From positions 1-64,000 of the forward strand of contig JAZRPZ010000114.1 of the NCBI GenBank assembly GCA_045649485.1: DNA of 64,000 nucleotides. The letters are read 5' to 3'. This DNA is from RUG11247 sp045649485 (lineage in GTDB: Bacteria; Bacillota; Clostridia; Christensenellales; Aristaeellaceae). The position numbers were made by a program, and so were the translations under genes. A model generated the notes under the pieces. That model was not told the origin of the DNA and did no database searches. It saw only the letters and a list, made by a program, of their open reading frames with translations. This document shows, piece by piece, positions 1-7,959 of this stretch (the first letter of the stretch is position 1; each line of letters begins with the position of its first letter).

Positions 1-438
1 GATGTGCCCGAGGATATCCCCCTTACATCCTTCTCCATACTCATGGCAAGAAACAAGGGCTTCCTGGATACCGCCATCAAAGCCGCCGCTGCCATGGACA
101 CGCTGAAGAGCGGCGACAAAGTGCTCATCGCCGAAGGCTGCACCCATCACCGCCAGTGCGAGGACATAGGCACAGTGAAGATTCCCCGCTGGCTCACCGC
201 CCACGCAGGCGGCGAACTGCAGATAGACTTCTGCAGCGGAAATACATTCCCCGATGACGTATCCGGCTACCGCATGGTCATCCATTGCGGCGGCTGCATG
301 CTGAACGAAAAGGAAGTCAAATCCCGCATGGAACGCGCTGTCGAACAGGGCATACCTTTCATAAATTACGGAATCGCCATTGCAAAAATGAAGGGGATCC
401 TCGAACGCAGCATCCGCCCCATATATCCCAAAAACTAA
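1..438 (+). CDS. hydF: [FeFe] hydrogenase maturation GTPase HydF, C-terminal part (5' end outside window)
   Basis: This is the last ~145 codons of HydF, the scaffold on which the 2Fe subcluster of the [FeFe]-hydrogenase H-cluster is held before transfer to the hydrogenase. The N-terminal GTPase domain lies outside the window. The visible part holds the iron-sulfur ligand pattern of the family, CxH followed about 45 residues later by HCxxC: CTH is encoded near bases 139-147 and HCGGC near 283-297. The reading frame is open from base 1, so no start codon can be assigned. A stem-loop terminator follows directly. The gene implies hydrogen-producing anaerobic metabolism. Identity is confident from the cluster ligands and the surrounding sequence. 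Confidence 0.92.
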   Translation, partial: DVPEDIPLTSFSILMARNKGFLDTAIKAAAAMDTLKSGDKVLIAEGCTHHRQCEDIGTVKIPRWLTAHAGGELQIDFCSGNTFPDDVSGYRMVIHCGGCMLNEKEVKSRMERAVEQGIPFINYGIAIAKMKGILERSIRPIYPKN

Positions 439-447
439 GTTCTTTAT

Positions 448-493
448 CCGCCTTTCATGCGCATAAACTTGCCGTGCAAAGGCGGTGTTTTTT
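448..493 (+). terminator. Rho-independent terminator of hydF
   Basis: An 8-bp stem (CCGCCTTT at 448-455 with AAAGGCGG at 478-485) is followed by a T-rich stretch. The 3' arm also provides the purine-rich stretch 10 bases ahead of the next start codon, so the stem could mask that ribosome binding site. Confidence 0.7.
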
Positions 494-495
494 AT

Positions 496-1548
496 ATGAA
501 GATATTCTCTGAACTGCGGGTCGCCGGCGCTGCCTGTGCAGCTGCGCTGGGCGCATCTTTCATGTCCGGACGTGAAGCTGCTACGTTTTTTGCTGTGACC
601 GGATATGCCTCATGGGCCGGCGTTATTGCCGCGGCGCTTATCTTTGGAGCGGTCATGGGCATGCTCTGTCGTTTTGCACAGGATACCGGGGCGGCAACGC
701 TTCCGGCAATATATGCTGCCAAAATGGACGAGCGCTGCGGTGAAGCCGTATCCGTCGTTTACATACTGCTGATGCTGATGATGGGGGCGGTGGCGCTTTC
801 CACATCCGCAGAACTTGGCATGCTGTCGCTGGAAATGAAGCATCCAGCTGCAGCCGCATATGTCATCACGCTACTGCTTTCGCTCATGCTAACGCTGCGC
901 GGCAGCATATCTTCTGCGGGCGTGTTCATAATACCCATCAGCATATTGTTTCTGGCAATTCTGGCAGCAGACGACCGTCCCGCCCTGGCAGGCGTATATA
1001 TCCAAAACGAGCTTATGGACCTCAACGGGAATTTCTCCGTATCTGTTTTCATGGGCGTCATGTTCGCATTTCTGAAAGCCGCCGTCTGCGGAAGCCTGGC
1101 CGCCGGTTACTGCAGAGGTATTTCTCCGCGGCGCTTTGGTATAATATGCGGTGTCATTATGTTCATGGCGGCTGCTTTGGCAAATTCGGCGTTGCAGCGG
1201 GCAGGAGAAACGGTTTGGGCGCTGAATCTCCCTTTTGTGGTGCTCTCCGCCCGTTTCGGAGTTTTTGGATACTATATTTCAATATACATCATGTGGCTTG
1301 GCTGTCTCTCGGTACTGACTTGCGCGCTTGATTCTGTTGCGGCAATGTTCCCAAAAAGATTCGGACGCACATGGGCGCTCTGCGCAGCAGCAACAGGCAT
1401 ATCCGTGATGAGCGCCGCAGGTCTCAAGCCCCTTGTAAGCACCGGTTATCCCCTGCTCGGCTGGGCTTTTGCCATGTGTATCATGGCTCTCAGCGTATTT
1501 TATGAGCGAAAAAAACCTGCGTCATCAAGCTCTTTTCCTATTAAATAG
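496..1548 (+). CDS. YkvI-like polytopic membrane protein, putative amino-acid/solute permease
   Basis: A 350-residue protein with about ten hydrophobic segments and almost no soluble domain. It opens with a glycine/alanine-rich first helix and a GxxFMSGRE-type motif, which resembles the YkvI family of membrane proteins, distant relatives of the LeuT/APC-fold amino-acid permeases. Substrate unknown. The ATG at 496 is preferred over an in-frame ATG at 457 because 457 lies inside the hydF terminator, while AAAGGCGG lies upstream of 496 at plausible spacing. The gene stands between a terminator and the rplM promoter, so it is probably monocistronic. No promoter is obvious, so it may depend on read-through from hydF. 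The family assignment is moderately sure; function is inference. Confidence 0.7.
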   Translation: MKIFSELRVAGAACAAALGASFMSGREAATFFAVTGYASWAGVIAAALIFGAVMGMLCRFAQDTGAATLPAIYAAKMDERCGEAVSVVYILLMLMMGAVALSTSAELGMLSLEMKHPAAAAYVITLLLSLMLTLRGSISSAGVFIIPISILFLAILAADDRPALAGVYIQNELMDLNGNFSVSVFMGVMFAFLKAAVCGSLAAGYCRGISPRRFGIICGVIMFMAAALANSALQRAGETVWALNLPFVVLSARFGVFGYYISIYIMWLGCLSVLTCALDSVAAMFPKRFGRTWALCAAATGISVMSAAGLKPLVSTGYPLLGWAFAMCIMALSVFYERKKPASSSSFPIK

Positions 1549-1608
1549 TATTCTACGTAAACATACCATTATCGCAGAAAATTCTGGGTTAAATATCGCC
1601 TCTACCCA

Positions 1609-1637
1609 TTGCAATATGGGTCGTAATAATATATAAT
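1609..1637 (+). promoter_or_regulatory. Sigma-A-type promoter of rplM-rpsI
   Basis: TTGCAA (1609-1614), 17-bp spacer, TATAAT (1632-1637). It leaves a leader of about 95 nt before rplM. That leader contains short stems around 1665-1685 and could be a ribosomal-protein leader, but I cannot match it to a known class by eye. Confidence 0.75.
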
Positions 1638-1737
1638 ACCACTTGTGTCAATCCGCTCACTAGCCCCGAGCGCGATAGATCGCTAAGCGTACTGACCACA
1701 CGCGAGGCAAGCATCGTATATTTGGGAGGAATTACTC

Positions 1738-2169
1738 GTGAGTACTTATATGGCTAATCCTCAGAACGTCGAGCGCAAATGGTACGTAATCGACGCCGAG
1801 GATCTCGTACTGGGCCGTCTGGCTTCCCAGGTTGCTTCCATCCTGCGCGGCAAGAACAAGCCCACTTTCACCCCTCATGTTGATTGCGGCGACAACGTCA
1901 TCGTTATCAATGCTTCCAAGATCCGTCTGACCGGCAAGAAGCTGGATCAGAAGACCTATCGTTACCACACCGGTTACGTTGGCGGTCTGAAGGAGATCAC
2001 CTATCGCAAGCTCATGACCAACAAGAGCGAATTCGCCTTCAAAGAGGCCGTGCGCAGGATGCTGCCCAAGGGACCTCTGGGCTACTCCATGCTGAAGAAG
2101 CTGCATGTATATGCAGGCCCCGAGCATGAGCAGCAGGCGCAGAAGCCCGAAGTGCTGGTCATTAAGTAA
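1738..2169 (+). CDS. rplM: 50S ribosomal protein L13
   Basis: L13 of the large ribosomal subunit, 143 residues, the normal bacterial length. The family core is clear: WYVIDAEDLVLGRLAS near the N-terminus, the GDNVIVINASKI strand, the KTYRYHTGYVGGLK segment and RRMLPKGPLGYSMLKKLHVY towards the C-terminus. The start is a GTG preceded by GGGAGGA at 1724-1730. It forms the conserved two-gene operon with rpsI, whose ribosome binding site lies at the rplM stop codon. Confidence 0.98.
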   Translation: MSTYMANPQNVERKWYVIDAEDLVLGRLASQVASILRGKNKPTFTPHVDCGDNVIVINASKIRLTGKKLDQKTYRYHTGYVGGLKEITYRKLMTNKSEFAFKEAVRRMLPKGPLGYSMLKKLHVYAGPEHEQQAQKPEVLVIK

Positions 2170-2186
2170 TGGGAGGAGGACGAAAA

Positions 2187-2579
2187 ATGTCTGAGGTTTG
2201 CTTCCATGCCGTTGGCAGGAGAAAGAAGGCGATCGCTCGCGTTCGTCTGATCCCCGGTGAGGGCAATATCACCATCAACAAGCGTTCCATCGAAGAGTAT
2301 TTCGGCTACGAGACCCTGAAGATCGTTGTCCGTCAGCCCCTGACTCTGACCGATACCACTTCCCGTTTCGACGTTATCGTTAACGTCAAGGGCGGCGGCT
2401 TCACCGGTCAGGCCGGTGCTATCCGTCACGGTATCGCCCGCGCTCTGGTTAAGGCTGATGAGGAACTCAAGCCCGCTATCAAGAAGGCCGGCTTCCTCAC
2501 CCGCGATCCTCGCATGAAGGAGCGTAAGAAGTACGGTCTGAAGGCCGCACGTCGTGCTCCCCAGTTCTCCAAGCGCTAA
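2187..2579 (+). CDS. rpsI: 30S ribosomal protein S9
   Basis: S9 of the small subunit, 130 residues, ending in the invariant Lys-Arg tail that reaches the P-site tRNA. Visible family motifs are VGRRKKAIARVRL at the N-terminus, GGGFTGQAGAIRHGIARAL in the middle and LTRDPRMKERKKYGLKAARR near the end. An earlier in-frame ATG at 2169 falls inside the ribosome binding site GGGAGGAGG, so the start is placed at 2187. It is co-transcribed with rplM and followed by a strong terminator. Confidence 0.98.
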   Translation: MSEVCFHAVGRRKKAIARVRLIPGEGNITINKRSIEEYFGYETLKIVVRQPLTLTDTTSRFDVIVNVKGGGFTGQAGAIRHGIARALVKADEELKPAIKKAGFLTRDPRMKERKKYGLKAARRAPQFSKR

Positions 2580-2595
2580 TTACGATTGGAATCAA

Positions 2596-2632
2596 GAAAA
2601 ACTCTCTGTCATTTGGCAGGGAGTTTTTTCTT
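2596..2632 (+). terminator. Rho-independent terminator of rplM-rpsI
   Basis: A stem formed by ACTCTCTG and CAGGGAGT around a short loop, followed by a run of T. Confidence 0.85.
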
Positions 2633-2660
2633 GCGCAAAAATCATATATTCTCAGGTTAA

Positions 2661-2689
2661 TTGACACAAGCCACGGTGTATGCTATCAT
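2661..2689 (+). promoter_or_regulatory. Promoter of the GH125 gene
   Basis: TTGACA (2661-2666), 17-bp spacer, TATCAT (2684-2689), with TG at 2681-2682 giving an extended -10. Confidence 0.75.
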
Positions 2690-2737
2690 ATCATCAAAAT
2701 ATGAGCATACTTATCACCTGCAGAAAGAAGAGATACC

Positions 2738-4015
2738 ATGCGTACTATAGACCTCATGAAAGTACCCGTACTTGAAAAGCTCAATTCTCTGGGCAAGACC
2801 AAGCTGGCAAAAATGTACGACAAGTGTTTTGAAAGCACCTGGGAAACCACCCTGCAGCGCTCCGACGGCACTGTTTTCCTCATAACCGGCGATATTCCCG
2901 CCATGTGGCTGCGCGATTCCTCTGCACAGGTATATCACTACCTGCCCTTTGCCAACAAGTATCCCGAAGTACACGAAGCCATCGAACTGATGCTCATGCG
3001 CCAGTTCAAATATATCACCATCGATCCCTATGCAAATGCATTCAACAAGGAAAAGAACGGCAATCATTGGGATGTGGACGATACCAATTTCGCTCCCGAT
3101 GCGATGGAATGGATTTGGGAGCACAAATACGAGATAGACTCCCTGTGCTACCCCATCAGGCTGGCTCACGGCTTCTGGAAAGAGACCGGCAGCACCGCGT
3201 GGTGCAACGATACTTTCAAGGCCGCTGCCGAAACCATACTCACCGTGTGGGAGACAGAGCAGTATCACTGCGAAAAGTCCGAATATTACTTCAACCGCAC
3301 CAACTGCCCCGAATCCGACACCCTTCCCTGCGGCGGCAAGGGCAACCCCGTTGCCTACACCGGCATGACCTGGAGCGGATTCCGTCCCAGCGACGACGCC
3401 TGCAAGTACGGCTATCTCATTCCCGCAAACTTCTTCGCAAGGAAGTCTCTCGAGCAGCTCATCGAGATATACGAATCCATCTGCCCCGATGAGAAGAATA
3501 TCGCCCGCGCAAAGAAGCTGCATGACGATATCGATGCAGGTCTCAAGGCATATTCCACCGTTGACCATCCCGAATTCGGCAAGGTATATGCTTACGAAGT
3601 GGACGGCAACGGCAATTACCTCATCATGGACGATGCGAATGTGCCCAGTCTGCTGAGCCTCCCCTACCTCGGCTGCATCGACGCTAACGACCCCGTTTAC
3701 AAGAACACCCGCCGCATGCTGCTCAGCAAGACCAATCCCTATTACTACGAAGGCACCGCTGCAAAGGGCATCGGCAGCCCCCATACTCCAGAAAACTATG
3801 TGTGGCCCATCTCCCTGTGCATACAGGGTCTGACCTCCACCAATAAGGATGAGATACTCGCACTCGTCGACACCCTCGCAAGCATCGATGCCGGCACAGA
3901 CCTGATGCACGAAGGCGTAAACGTGGATAACCCTGCCGAATTCACCCGTCCGTGGTTCGCATGGGCAAACTCCATCTTCAGCGAATTCGTGGAGAAAGCC
4001 ATCAGGTATATGTGA
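2738..4015 (+). CDS. Glycoside hydrolase family 125 exo-alpha-1,6-mannosidase
   Basis: A 425-residue metal-independent exo-acting alpha-mannosidase. The family (Clostridium perfringens and Streptococcus enzymes) trims alpha-1,6-mannose from N-glycan-derived oligosaccharides by inversion. GH125 signatures are present: TGDIPAMWLRDSSAQ near residues 50-64, SGFRPSDDA near 213-220 with the likely catalytic acid Asp at about 218, and HEGVNVDNP followed by FTRPWFAWANSIF near 391-415 with the likely base Glu392. There is no signal peptide, so it acts in the cytoplasm on imported oligosaccharide. It has its own promoter and terminator and stands alone between housekeeping genes; no transporter is adjacent. 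Start codon follows an AAGAAGAG site. Confidence 0.93.
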   Translation: MRTIDLMKVPVLEKLNSLGKTKLAKMYDKCFESTWETTLQRSDGTVFLITGDIPAMWLRDSSAQVYHYLPFANKYPEVHEAIELMLMRQFKYITIDPYANAFNKEKNGNHWDVDDTNFAPDAMEWIWEHKYEIDSLCYPIRLAHGFWKETGSTAWCNDTFKAAAETILTVWETEQYHCEKSEYYFNRTNCPESDTLPCGGKGNPVAYTGMTWSGFRPSDDACKYGYLIPANFFARKSLEQLIEIYESICPDEKNIARAKKLHDDIDAGLKAYSTVDHPEFGKVYAYEVDGNGNYLIMDDANVPSLLSLPYLGCIDANDPVYKNTRRMLLSKTNPYYYEGTAAKGIGSPHTPENYVWPISLCIQGLTSTNKDEILALVDTLASIDAGTDLMHEGVNVDNPAEFTRPWFAWANSIFSEFVEKAIRYM

Positions 4016-4036
4016 ACTTCCCTGCAATAATATACA

Positions 4037-4070
4037 AAACTCTCCTGCGTTTGCGGGAGAGTTTTTTTGT
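4037..4070 (+). terminator. Rho-independent terminator of the GH125 gene
   Basis: ACTCTCCTGC pairs with GCGGGAGAGT over a TTT-type loop, followed by seven T. Confidence 0.88.
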
Positions 4071-4075
4071 AATGA

Positions 4076-4105
4076 TTGAACTGATAACATACAGCATGAT
4101 ATAAT
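4076..4105 (+). promoter_or_regulatory. Promoter of pgi
   Basis: TTGAAC (4076-4081), 18-bp spacer, TATAAT (4100-4105) with an extended-10 TG at 4097-4098. Confidence 0.7.
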
Positions 4106-4197
4106 TAAATAAGTACGATATGGTGGATAGTATGCGCGTATCCACAATATGCAGCATGCATCCATTTCCATTGAGATATTATTTGGAGGTCTTCGAA

Positions 4198-5778
4198 ATG
4201 ATCAACTGGAAGAATATGGACACTCTGAACTCCTATAATGAGCTTCAGAACGTCGAGCGCGTAAATCTGGTCGAGGCCATGTCCGGCGAGACCGGCGCAG
4301 ACCGCGTAAGGAATTACACCGTACCCATGGGCGCAGGCATGAACTTCAACTATGCCGCAAGGCCCGTTGACGACAAGGTACTGGCTGCCCTCGCAAAGTT
4401 CGCAGAGGAAGCTCAGCTTGCCGAGAAGTACGCCGAGCTCTACAACGGCGCAGTCATCAACACCGGCGAAAAGCGCCTGGTACTGCATCAGCTGACCCGC
4501 GGCCAGCAGGGCAACGACGTTATCGCCGAAGGCGTAAACAAGCGCGAGTTCTACCTCGAGCAGCAGCGCAAGGCCAACGAGTTCGCCGAGAAGGTCCACT
4601 CCGGTGAGATCACCAACGCCGCAGGCGAGAAGTTCACCACCGTTGTACAGATCGGCATCGGCGGCAGCGACCTTGGCCCCCGTGCAATGTACCTTGCTCT
4701 CCAAAACTGGGCAAAGGTAAACGGCACTCACAAGATGCGCGCCGAGTTCATCAGCAACGTTGACCCCGACGATGCAGCCGGCGTACTGGCAAAGATCGAC
4801 GTAGCCCACTCCATCTTCGTGCTGGTTTCCAAGTCCGGCACCACTCTCGAGACTCTGACCAACGAGTCCTTCGTCAAGGACGCTCTCGCCAAGGCCGGTC
4901 TGGACGCTTCCAAGCACATGATCGCCGTTACCAGCGAGACCTCTCCCCTGGCCAAGAGCTCTGATTACCTCGCCGCATTCTTCATGGATGATTACATCGG
5001 CGGCCGTTACTCCTCCACCTCCGCTGTCGGCGGCGCAATACTGGCTCTGGCCTTCGGTCCCGAGGTATTCCAGCGCTTCCTGAACGGCGCAGCCGAGGCA
5101 GACGCCATCGCAAAGAATGCCGACATCATGCAGAATCCCGCCATGCTGGACGCTATGATCGGCGTTTACGAGCGCAATGTGCTGGGCTATCAGACCACCG
5201 CTGTACTGCCCTATTCTCAGGCACTGAGCCGTTTCCCCGCTCACCTGCAGCAGCTGGATATGGAATCCAACGGCAAGTCCGTTAACCGCTTCGGCGAGCC
5301 CGTAAACTATCCCACCGGTCCCGTTATCTTCGGCGAACCCGGCACCAATGGTCAGCACTCCTTCTATCAGCTGCTGCACCAGGGCACCGATATCATCCCC
5401 CTGCAGTTCGTTGGCTTCAAGAACAACCAGATGGGCTCTGATGTTGTAATTCAGGACAGCACCAGCCAGCAGAAGCTGTGCGCCAACGTTGCAGCACAGA
5501 TCGTTGCTTTCGCCTGCGGCAAGAAGGACGAGAACCGCAACAAGCAGTTCGAAGGCGGCCGTCCCTCCAGCATCATCATTGGCGAACAGCTGACCCCCGA
5601 AGCACTGGGCAACCTGCTGGCCCACTTCGAGAACAAGGTCATGTTCCAGGGCTTCGCATGGAATCTGAACAGCTTCGATCAGGAAGGCGTTCAGCTGGGC
5701 AAGGTTCTGGCAAAGCGCGTTCTCGCTCACGAGACCGACGGCGCTCTGAAGGTATACAGCGACCTGCTCAATATCTGA
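4198..5778 (+). CDS. pgi: Glucose-6-phosphate isomerase
   Basis: Interconverts glucose 6-phosphate and fructose 6-phosphate in the cytoplasm. The protein is 526 residues, close to the long bacterial/eukaryotic form of the enzyme rather than the ~450-residue Bacillus form. The sugar-phosphate isomerase core is clear: GIGGSDLGPRA near residues 153-163, the phosphate-binding SKSGTTLET near 211-219, GEPGTNGQHSFYQLLHQG, and QGFAWNLNSFDQEGVQLGK near the C-terminus. An upstream in-frame ATG at 4120 was not used because GGAGG at 4184-4188 lies just before the ATG at 4198. It has its own promoter and terminator. Codon use is strongly biased, as expected for a highly expressed gene. Confidence 0.97.
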   Translation: MINWKNMDTLNSYNELQNVERVNLVEAMSGETGADRVRNYTVPMGAGMNFNYAARPVDDKVLAALAKFAEEAQLAEKYAELYNGAVINTGEKRLVLHQLTRGQQGNDVIAEGVNKREFYLEQQRKANEFAEKVHSGEITNAAGEKFTTVVQIGIGGSDLGPRAMYLALQNWAKVNGTHKMRAEFISNVDPDDAAGVLAKIDVAHSIFVLVSKSGTTLETLTNESFVKDALAKAGLDASKHMIAVTSETSPLAKSSDYLAAFFMDDYIGGRYSSTSAVGGAILALAFGPEVFQRFLNGAAEADAIAKNADIMQNPAMLDAMIGVYERNVLGYQTTAVLPYSQALSRFPAHLQQLDMESNGKSVNRFGEPVNYPTGPVIFGEPGTNGQHSFYQLLHQGTDIIPLQFVGFKNNQMGSDVVIQDSTSQQKLCANVAAQIVAFACGKKDENRNKQFEGGRPSSIIIGEQLTPEALGNLLAHFENKVMFQGFAWNLNSFDQEGVQLGKVLAKRVLAHETDGALKVYSDLLNI

Positions 5779-5788
5779 TATATAAACA

Positions 5789-5828
5789 ACCGGAGACAGG
5801 TTTATAGCCCGTCTCCGGTTTTGTTTTG
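5789..5828 (+). terminator. Terminator of pgi
   Basis: AACCGGAGAC and GTCTCCGGTT form a 10-bp stem followed by TTGTTTTG. It lies between convergent genes and may serve both. Confidence 0.85.
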
Positions 5829-5843
5829 CTTTATTGCGATATA

Positions 5844-7892
5844 TCAATGAATATATTCCCAGATCATATAGAATGCATATATGACTTCTTCGCGCGTAAT
5901 TGGCTCTCTGGGGTCAAACGCGCCTTCCTCAGCGAATATAAACGCACCCGCATCGGCTATTAGGTCGACGCAGACAGCGTAGTCGTCCGGAATCCCTTTC
6001 ATATCAGACCATTCAACCGCTTCAAAATCAATCGGTATTTCCATAACACCCAGCATCATATAGATCATGTATGCCGCATCAAGCCTTGCAAGCTCGCTGT
6101 CCGGATCACCGTTATAACGATATGCGGCTTCAATTCCAAGCCACGTCACCACGTCCTTGGGCGTCACCGCAGACTCGTCCTCTATGGCAAACCTCACGAT
6201 ATATTCATCGGTATAGTAGCCTATGGGCAGTCCCTGCACGCATTCCATGAATGTAAGCACGCACTGGGCCACATCGTTATGTGTGGCCGGCTTCTGGAAA
6301 TCGGACATTATGCCGCCTGGAACGATACCTCGCACCACAGCCTCAACCGCAGCGTCCAGATAATCGTCCCCTATGCCGGCTTCCCTGAGTATCTTTGCTA
6401 TCTCGCTGCGGTTGAAAACGTAGTCCGCTGCTATCTCCTCGCCGCCGGACTGCCGGTACAGGCGGGTAGTCTCCTCCTCGCCCGCCTCCAGACCGAATAC
6501 ATCTCCGCTTGCTATAGGCACATCCTGATACAGACTCATGGCAAGGCTGCCATCATCGTTGTTATCTATGGAAAGCACCGTCATCGTACCGTCTTCAACA
6601 GCCTCTATCTGAATATCATAATCACCCAGCGCTTCATCGCTTATGTACACATGCTTGGAATCGCCGTCTGCATACGCATACAGACCATCCGTCTCGATTA
6701 TCTCCTCATCATCCGTTTCAATAACGCCCAGCAGCGTTCCATCAGATGTATATACCAGCAGATTTACGGGGCAATACACACCCCATTTCGTTCCGCTTCC
6801 GCCATGGAAAATATTGTAAAAGAACGAATATACCCAGTTTTCCCCATCATATACACCCGCTAAATCCAGATCATATGTACCATCTTCGTATTTTTCCGGA
6901 GTTCTAAGACTGCTTTCCACGTGAATATCATTTGTCGTATCCGATGAATAATAGCTGTTTCCAAACTCAGGATGCTTATATGCACACTCGACTTTAATAT
7001 CATCCGCATACTTCATCTGTTCAGCATCATCCTGTTTATATACTATGGTCGGGTAAACATCAAAGAACAAATGAACTGTTCCATCTGCCCGTATTAACGG
7101 TACCACATCAGTCTTTGTGTGCTGCCCAACCTGTGCAATGTCTCTCAACGAGAAGAAAAATTTATCCGAAGACACTTTGACTTCAACATCATAAATATCC
7201 ACCGGATTCATATTTGTAAGCGTGACATGAAGCCTTATGGGATTTGGCTTCCATATTGGAACACTTCCTGTGCCGTTATCATAAACTTCATGTGCAAGCC
7301 ATCTGACATCTGCATATCCTTCTGGTATAAGTTTTCCAATCAAATGGAACAAAACTCCGTCCCTTAGGTCATCCCTGCTGCCGTCCGTCAAATCTATATG
7401 CGAAACAGCATAACCGGTATTGTCCTCAACATTTGCCATCACCTGTACAGGCTCCAGCTCCCTCACCGTGATCTCACATGTATACGATTTAGTATCCGAA
7501 TAGCCGTCTGCATAGTTGGTCCAGGTCGTATATGTAATATTTACTGTTGACTTTCCCGGATTGAGTCCCTTGACATAAAAATAGACTGATTTCGTATTAC
7601 CGCTTGTCTTCCCCTGTGAATACACTTTTGCGATGCCAGGTTCACTTGAATCCTCTTGGGTCACTGTTATACCAATAAATTCCAGTGGTATCTCATCTGA
7701 CGTTGTGCTTGCCACATGCAGCTGCACCGTCTGCCCCCTCATCAAAGTCCATTCCGTTGGGAACTCTCCTTCTACCATATCCTCATAAATAATATATTCA
7801 TCTGACGATTCGCCATAGCCAATGAACCCCGTGCTGCAAATAACGGCGATAATACACAATAATGCAATAAATCTTTTCAGCATTCCTGTCAC
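5844..7892 (-). CDS. Exported protein with Ig-like N-terminal part and C-terminal S-layer homology region
   Basis: A 682-residue exported protein of unknown function. Residues 1-27 form a signal peptide (positively charged start, hydrophobic core). A beta-rich, Ig-like stretch at about 30-150 is followed by a ~330-residue region without a recognised fold but rich in Asp, Tyr and Gly. The last ~180 residues look like weakly conserved S-layer homology repeats; the clearest is the terminal FDPREPITREEVIYAFYMIW. Such repeats usually bind pyruvylated secondary wall polymer, so the protein is probably attached to the cell wall. The next gene upstream also encodes an exported wall-associated protein, 67 bp away, with a stem-loop between them. 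Domain calls are moderate; function is open. Confidence 0.75.
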   Translation of the reverse strand: MTGMLKRFIALLCIIAVICSTGFIGYGESSDEYIIYEDMVEGEFPTEWTLMRGQTVQLHVASTTSDEIPLEFIGITVTQEDSSEPGIAKVYSQGKTSGNTKSVYFYVKGLNPGKSTVNITYTTWTNYADGYSDTKSYTCEITVRELEPVQVMANVEDNTGYAVSHIDLTDGSRDDLRDGVLFHLIGKLIPEGYADVRWLAHEVYDNGTGSVPIWKPNPIRLHVTLTNMNPVDIYDVEVKVSSDKFFFSLRDIAQVGQHTKTDVVPLIRADGTVHLFFDVYPTIVYKQDDAEQMKYADDIKVECAYKHPEFGNSYYSSDTTNDIHVESSLRTPEKYEDGTYDLDLAGVYDGENWVYSFFYNIFHGGSGTKWGVYCPVNLLVYTSDGTLLGVIETDDEEIIETDGLYAYADGDSKHVYISDEALGDYDIQIEAVEDGTMTVLSIDNNDDGSLAMSLYQDVPIASGDVFGLEAGEEETTRLYRQSGGEEIAADYVFNRSEIAKILREAGIGDDYLDAAVEAVVRGIVPGGIMSDFQKPATHNDVAQCVLTFMECVQGLPIGYYTDEYIVRFAIEDESAVTPKDVVTWLGIEAAYRYNGDPDSELARLDAAYMIYMMLGVMEIPIDFEAVEWSDMKGIPDDYAVCVDLIADAGAFIFAEEGAFDPREPITREEVIYAFYMIWEYIH

Positions 7893-7913
7893 CTCTTGTT
7901 CTGATATTCATAA

Positions 7914-7950
7914 GGCTGTCCTGCGAAATACGCATATTCGCCGGACAGCC
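7914..7950 (-). terminator. Stem-loop between two exported-protein genes
   Basis: GGCTGTCC and GGACAGCC form the outer stem and the stem extends inward with a bulge. There is no U-run, so it may act as a partial terminator or an mRNA processing/stability element rather than a full stop. Confidence 0.5.
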
Positions 7951-7959
7951 CGAATCAAA

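Noticed and set aside
1638..1737. Possible L13-type ribosomal-protein leader before rplM
   Set aside because: Short stems are visible but I cannot match the class by eye; kept only as a note at the promoter.
4105..5847. A 580-codon open frame antisense to pgi
   Set aside because: It mirrors the codon bias of pgi on the other strand, has no ribosome binding site and resembles no protein; pgi is certain.
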